64,000 bases of DNA, from NCBI GenBank assembly GCA_036376245.1, contig DASVAS010000046.1, forward strand, positions 62,001-126,000. Direction: 5' to 3'. The notes beneath the pieces were generated by a model. That model was given only the letters and a program-made list of their open reading frames with translations, made no database searches and was not told the origin of the DNA. A program made the position numbers and the translations under genes. The first letter of the stretch is position 1. Each line of letters starts with the position of its first letter. Positions 59,498 through 64,000 of the stretch are shown in pieces. The DNA comes from DATARR01 sp036376245 (lineage in GTDB: Bacteria; Acidobacteriota; Thermoanaerobaculia; Multivoradales; UBA5704).

Positions 59498-62400
59498 ACC
59501 GGACCTTGCTGCCCGCCGGCCGCGCCTGGGCCCTGGCGCCCTCCGCATCCATGGCCGCGAGACGGCGGACGGCGAGCGCGTGGGTGGAGAGCGCTTCGTC
59601 CGCGGGCTTGCTCGGGGGATCGACCCGCTTGTAGCACTTGCGCGCCACGTCCGGCAGGCCGTAGTGCTCGGCCAGGCGGCCCACGACATACCAGTCGTCG
59701 CCGTCCGGCGTGTCGTCCGCCCCGGCGGCCAGGGACTGCACGAGGAGCTGGTAGGCCTCGCCCGTTTTGCCCAGCTCGGCGTAGATCGAGGCCAGGGTGT
59801 GGAGATGGGCGGAGTCGTCGTAGTCCGAGAGGGTCACGGCGCGCTGGGCGTATTCGACGGTCCGATCGTCCACCCGTCCGTGCCCCAGGAGCATCCAGGC
59901 CATGTTGTTGTAGTCGGTGGCGCTGGCCTTGCCGGCGTCGACGAGGCTCTGGAAGCGTTCCTGGGCGCGGTCGAGCTCGCCGGCGTTGAAGGCGATCCCG
60001 AAGAGGAGGCGGAGGGCGCCTTCGTGGTCCGCCGCGTTCTGCAGGCGGCGCTCGGCGATGGCGCGGGCCTCGTCCCAGCGGCTCTGGGAGGTCAGGGCGT
60101 CGAGATGGAGGCCCTCGGCGCGCTCGGATGCAGGGACGGCGGCGATCAGGCGGCGCGTCGCCTGCTCCATCTCCGGATAGCGCTCCAGGGTCTCGTAGGC
60201 GGAGACCAGGGCCAGATCGAGAGCGTTGCGGCGGGCCGGATCGGTGGCGGCCTCGCGGCAGGGGAGGAGGATGGACGGGACTTCGGAGGTCGCCTCGGAC
60301 TCGTAGCTCCAGAGGGCCGCCGCGGCGCAGCGGATCTCCTCGGCTCCGGCGGCCGAGCCCCGGGTCCAGAGGGCCAGGAACGGATGGATGGGCAGGCCGT
60401 CGGCGTCCTTCTTGACGGCGCCCATTTCATCCAGGGTCCAATCCAGCAACTGCCGCGCCCCCGCCAGGTCCCCCTGCTTGACGCGCCGGAGGGCTTCGAT
60501 GCCGAGCGTCGAGGGGGAGTCCGAGAACCCCACGATGCGGTATTCCTGTCCCTGGCGGACCACGAAGAACCGCTGAGCCCCGCTGCTCTCCATGGCGGAG
60601 GTGGCGGCGATGCGGTAGCCGAGGGCGTCGTCGCCGCTGACCGTCGCGCGCATGGCGCCGAGCCCGAGGTCGAGGGCGGCGTCGAGAGGGAGGTTGGAGG
60701 CCTGCAACTGCCGGGTCACGCGGGAGAAGCCGGCCTCGAACAGGGTCAGGAAGGCGTCCCCGCCGCGCACGATGTCCTCCTCGATTTCGCGCTGGAAGAG
60801 GGAGGCGAGCTGGCGCACGTCGCGCTCCTCGGCGAAGACCAGCTTGATCAGCCGGCGGACCACGGTCACGGGGTCTCCGGCCGGCAGGTCGATCTCCTCG
60901 TGACGGCGGGTGCGGCGCAGGATGTCCGCCGTGGCGAGCAGGGAGGCGGCGTTGCCCGACTGCCGGCTCGCCCGCTCGAAGAGGGCGGCGGCCTCGGGAT
61001 AGCGCCGGAGCACGATCAGGTTCTGCCCGGTCTGGTGCAGGGCCGTGGCGCGGTCCTTGTCGTCCGGGTAGTCGCGCTCGCTCTGGCGGACGGCGGCGTC
61101 GGCGCCGTCGAGCACGGCGGTGGTCACCAGGGACATGATGGGACTGTTCGGGGTGCGTCCGCTCAGCCCCTTGAGGAGCTCCCGCGCCTCGGCGAAGCGG
61201 CCGGCGCGCACGAGGGCGACCAGGAGGTTGTCGTCCATGTCGTGGTCTTCGAGATCCTTGCGCAGCGCCTGGTACTCCGCGATGGCGGCGGCGAGGTCCG
61301 CCTTGGGGCTGTAGCGGGCCCCCTTGGCGTCGTGCTCCAGGAGGATGGCGAGGTCGGCGCGGCCCAGGTCGTCCTGCGGGTCGAGCTGCTTGGCCTTGCG
61401 GTAGGCGGCGATGGCGCCGGCGCGGTCGAAGCCCGGCCCGAAGCGGCGGCCGAGGTCGTCGTGCTGGAGGATCCAGCCGAGGTCGTGGTAGGCGGGGGCG
61501 AAGCCCGGCTCGAGCTGGGTGGCCCGCCGCGCCTCCTCCCGCGCCGCTTCGCCCATGCCGCCGGCCAGCAGGGCCCGCGCGATGCGGGTGCGCGGCAGGG
61601 CCTTCTTCGGCTCCAGCGCGGCGAGACGCTGGAACTCCGCCAGGGCTTCGCGCACCTGTCCGGCGTCGAGATGGGCCTCGCCCGTCTGGTCGAAGTAGAG
61701 GAGGGACATCTTCTCGTCCAGGGCCTCGCGCACGGCCTGGCGGGTGGTCTCGAACTCGGCGGGGGAGAGGCGGCGCTTGCCCGTGTCGAGCTTGAACACG
61801 GCCGTGACCACGCCGTCGGGGCCGGCGGCGTACTGCTCCGAGAGGGTGACCGTCCCCAGGCCGCGCTGGCGCGAGGTGGGGAGGGGGCGCGGCGCGTAGC
61901 CCGCCGGGGGCACGATGCGGTAGCGGACCTCCAGCTTCATCGGCCGGTTGAACACGAAGTCGGACCGGCGGGTCGCGGGCTCCTCTTCCCCGTCCTCCTC
62001 TTCCTCTTCTTCTTCGTCGTCGCCCGTGAGGGCCTTGGGCAGGCGCGCCAGCAGATCCGCCGGCTTGACGCCCACGGCGGCGTTGCGGGGATCGGTGAAG
62101 CCGCGCCCCCCCTTCTGGACTTCGATCCGCAGGCGCAGGGGGCCCGAGAGGTCGGAGAGACCGGAATGCTCGACGGCCCCGAAAGCCTCGGCGCGGTAGG
62201 TCTCCCTGGCGTAGCTCTCCAGCTCCTCGCGCACGTCGTCGGCCTCGGACTCCGCGTAGTAGGAGCGCAGGTCGCGCTCCGCGGCGCCGCGCAGCTCGGA
62301 GGTCTCGACGATCCGCGCCGGCCCCAGGTCGGCGAGGAAGAACTCCCGGACCTCGATCTCGCGGTTGTCCGCCGAGAGAGGCTCCGGCGTCCTCGTCAGG

Positions 62401-63695
62401 CCGGTGGCGTTGGGGCTGGCGATCAGCGCCAGGCGCCCCTGGTCGCCCACCGGCAGCTCGCCGGCCCGGGCGTAGGGGTCCGTGGGGTCGATCCAGATCG
62501 CGGGCGAGCCGGGCACCACCACGATGGCGTGGTTGAACATGCCGAAGCCGGGGAGAGACTCCTCGACGTCGGAGTCCCCTTCGCCGGCGTTGAGCAGCGC
62601 CACGTAGGCCGGGATGTCGGAGGCCCGGAGCAGCGCCACCAGCAGCACCGCCTTGTCCTTGCAGTCGCCGAACTTGCGGCGCAGGGTCTCGGCGGGCTTG
62701 CGGGGGACGAGCGAGCCTTCGCCCAGCTCGACGCCGGTGTAGCGGACCTCCTCGGACACCCGGGCGAGGAGGCGCTGGATGGTGCCGAGCTGCGAGCCCG
62801 CCGGGACGCCGGCCGAGCGCAGGAGGGGCGTGAGGTCGGAGCCTTGGATGGCCTGGTCCACGATGTCCGAATAGCGCCGGGCGAGCTCCCCCCAGGAGCG
62901 GCCGGTGGAGAAGGCGACGTAGGCCCAGCGCGGCTGGTCGGCCGGCAGGCCCGGTTCGGGCCGTTTCCAGGGGGCGACGTCCCGGGCGTCGAGGGTGAGG
63001 CGGCGGCGTCCGCCCGCCACCGTCTCCCGCGGCTGGGCGCCGGGGAGCTTCCGCGCCACCCAGCGGAGGGGGAGCGACTCGGGCGCGTCCAGCGTCACCC
63101 GCACCCGCAGGGACCGCACGCTGCGCTCGACGGAGTGGAAGCGCACCACGCCGCCGTCGAAGAACGGCGCCTTGTCGCGCACGCTCACGACCTGTTCCAC
63201 CACCGCCCCCGGCCGGATGGCGGGCAGCGGCCCGCGGAGGATGCGGCCGTCCTCGAACATGTCGGGCGCGCTCCGGGCCGCGGCGTTCTCGGCGAGGTTG
63301 GCCGGATCGAAGGGATGCGCCACGCCGTCCGGCGTGATGACGCGGGCGCGGATCTCCGGCCGCTCCTGATGCCAGGGAGCCCAGTCCTCTTCCACCGCGG
63401 ACCAGCTCTCGTGCGCCCGCTGGCTGACCACCCGGTAGACCAGGCGCTGGGTGTAGGTCTCGCGGCCGGCCTCGTCGTAGCTGTAGAGCGCGTCGGCCAG
63501 GAGCACGACCACGTCCCCTTCCCCGGCCTCGACCCTGGCGGCGGCCCGCGCGATGGCCGCGGGATCTCCCGCGAAGGGCTCGCCTTCCCAGGGCTCGGCC
63601 GTCCCGGCGGGCGGAGCGGCGATCGACGGCGCGGTCAGGAGGAGGAAGAGGGCTGGAACGAGCGCGGCAAAGGCTTTCCCTGCAATACGAGACAT
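59496..63695 (-). CDS. DUF3857/transglutaminase-like protein with TPR repeats
   Basis: 1399 residues, ATG at 63695 with GGGAG upstream. A signal peptide (FAALVPALFLLLTAPSIAAP) is followed by a DUF3857-type domain (YDEAGRETYTQRLVYRVVSQ, VEEDWAPWHQERPEIRARVI). A transglutaminase-like domain follows with Cys in RRKFGDCKDKAVLLVALL, His in GFGMFNHAIVV and Asp in IWIDPTD, so the triad is intact. After a strand-rich linker, the last 800 residues are TPR helices (FAPAYHDLGWIL, RALLAGGMGEAAREEARRAT, WYVVGRLAEHYGLPDVARK). The acidic patch DDEEEEEEEDGEEEP is in the middle. It should act in the periplasm; the protein substrate is unknown. Confidence 0.88.
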   Translation of the reverse strand: MSRIAGKAFAALVPALFLLLTAPSIAAPPAGTAEPWEGEPFAGDPAAIARAAARVEAGEGDVVVLLADALYSYDEAGRETYTQRLVYRVVSQRAHESWSAVEEDWAPWHQERPEIRARVITPDGVAHPFDPANLAENAAARSAPDMFEDGRILRGPLPAIRPGAVVEQVVSVRDKAPFFDGGVVRFHSVERSVRSLRVRVTLDAPESLPLRWVARKLPGAQPRETVAGGRRRLTLDARDVAPWKRPEPGLPADQPRWAYVAFSTGRSWGELARRYSDIVDQAIQGSDLTPLLRSAGVPAGSQLGTIQRLLARVSEEVRYTGVELGEGSLVPRKPAETLRRKFGDCKDKAVLLVALLRASDIPAYVALLNAGEGDSDVEESLPGFGMFNHAIVVVPGSPAIWIDPTDPYARAGELPVGDQGRLALIASPNATGLTRTPEPLSADNREIEVREFFLADLGPARIVETSELRGAAERDLRSYYAESEADDVREELESYARETYRAEAFGAVEHSGLSDLSGPLRLRIEVQKGGRGFTDPRNAAVGVKPADLLARLPKALTGDDEEEEEEEDGEEEPATRRSDFVFNRPMKLEVRYRIVPPAGYAPRPLPTSRQRGLGTVTLSEQYAAGPDGVVTAVFKLDTGKRRLSPAEFETTRQAVREALDEKMSLLYFDQTGEAHLDAGQVREALAEFQRLAALEPKKALPRTRIARALLAGGMGEAAREEARRATQLEPGFAPAYHDLGWILQHDDLGRRFGPGFDRAGAIAAYRKAKQLDPQDDLGRADLAILLEHDAKGARYSPKADLAAAIAEYQALRKDLEDHDMDDNLLVALVRAGRFAEARELLKGLSGRTPNSPIMSLVTTAVLDGADAAVRQSERDYPDDKDRATALHQTGQNLIVLRRYPEAAALFERASRQSGNAASLLATADILRRTRRHEEIDLPAGDPVTVVRRLIKLVFAEERDVRQLASLFQREIEEDIVRGGDAFLTLFEAGFSRVTRQLQASNLPLDAALDLGLGAMRATVSGDDALGYRIAATSAMESSGAQRFFVVRQGQEYRIVGFSDSPSTLGIEALRRVKQGDLAGARQLLDWTLDEMGAVKKDADGLPIHPFLALWTRGSAAGAEEIRCAAAALWSYESEATSEVPSILLPCREAATDPARRNALDLALVSAYETLERYPEMEQATRRLIAAVPASERAEGLHLDALTSQSRWDEARAIAERRLQNAADHEGALRLLFGIAFNAGELDRAQERFQSLVDAGKASATDYNNMAWMLLGHGRVDDRTVEYAQRAVTLSDYDDSAHLHTLASIYAELGKTGEAYQLLVQSLAAGADDTPDGDDWYVVGRLAEHYGLPDVARKCYKRVDPPSKPADEALSTHALAVRRLAAMDAEGARAQARPAGSKVR

Positions 63696-63855
63696 CGCTT
63701 CTCCCGAAGAGAGAGGTTTCGGATCATAGGCCGGGGGAGACGACACAGATTCTAGCACCGCCACCCGATGTAGAATCACAGAGCGTTTCATCTATAGGTC
63801 CACCACAGCCTGCGCTGAAAGATGAGAGATCGCCCCGTTCCGTTTCGCTGAAACC

Positions 63856-64000
63856 ATGACCGTCTCCCGTCCGCGTACCTTTTTCCCGGCGCTGGCCCTC
63901 GCTCTGGCCCTGCTCGCCGCCGCTCCCCTGGCGGCCACCAGCTTCGTCAACGTCTCCGACGAGGACCTGGCGGACCGGGCGGCGATCGTGATCGTCGGCC
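63856..64000 (+). CDS. Start of an exported protein (3' end outside window)
   Basis: From the ATG at 63856 the frame reads MTVSRPRTFFPALALALALL, a signal peptide ending near PLAATS, then FVNVSDEDLADRAAIVIVG, and is open to the window edge. Nothing beyond the signal peptide can be assigned. It is divergent from the transglutaminase/TPR gene. Confidence 0.7.
   Translation, partial: MTVSRPRTFFPALALALALLAAAPLAATSFVNVSDEDLADRAAIVIVG

Overview
The window is GC-rich chromosomal DNA from a Gram-negative-type bacterium. It carries many exported and lipoprotein-type proteins with PKD, LamG, NIDO, VWD and ELWxxDGT-type modules, an M1-peptidase ABC exporter, TPR/transglutaminase proteins and two short peptides with KLxLxxETLxxL-type lanthipeptide leaders. 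This mix suggests an Acidobacteriota (Thermoanaerobaculia-like) genome. That placement is inference from gene content; no rRNA or universal marker gene is present. No tRNA, rRNA, CRISPR array, transposase or integrase was recognised.

Layout. 0-2.4 kb: end of a small exported protein, a short unknown gene, a lanthipeptide-like precursor and an exported protein. 2.4-6.1 kb: a MelC1-like caddie protein and a tyrosinase fused to a six-blade repeat domain, facing a trypsin-like protease operon. 6.2-8.2 kb: a polytopic membrane protein with C-terminal repeats. 8.2-14.6 kb: an accessory island, visibly AT-richer between about 8.9 and 11.8 kb. It holds a TIR-domain protein, two membrane proteins, a frameshifted Yip1-like pseudogene, a methyltransferase and a GNAT enzyme, plus inverted and direct repeats. 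14.6-22.4 kb: an ELWxxDGT repeat protein, an alpha/beta-hydrolase, and a divergent NarL-type regulator and hybrid histidine kinase pair. 22.4-30 kb: a P-loop kinase and its decayed copy, a VapBC module, an FAD oxidase with an N-terminal repeat domain, and exported proteins. 30-34.7 kb: S1/P1 nuclease, VOC protein and a large secreted metalloprotease-like protein. 34.8-41 kb: a glycine-rich peptide with a Cys-rich partner, then an ABC ATPase and a permease/M1-peptidase fusion. 41-46.6 kb: PKD lipoprotein, nuclease-like protein, VWD-containing secreted protein and YwbE. 46.6-49 kb: hairpin repeats, a second lanthipeptide-like precursor, a cytochrome c lipoprotein and an 84-bp periodic array. 49-54 kb: GNAT enzyme, OPT transporter, TPP riboswitch and thiC. 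54-64 kb: twin Cys-rich exported proteins, a carbamoyltransferase/SGNH operon, a transglutaminase/TPR protein and the start of another exported protein.

The most unusual theme is regulatory. A conserved promoter (TTGACG, 17-18 bp spacer, TAGGAT) lies upstream of otherwise unrelated accessory genes. In three cases it belongs to a longer homologous cassette of about 190-200 bp and gives an untranslated leader of about 140-150 nt. Its targets are the TIR protein, the methyltransferase, the LamG protein and the Gly-rich/Cys-rich pair, with a more diverged copy before the tyrosinase operon. The second theme is two orphan lanthipeptide-like precursors with no modification enzymes in the window.
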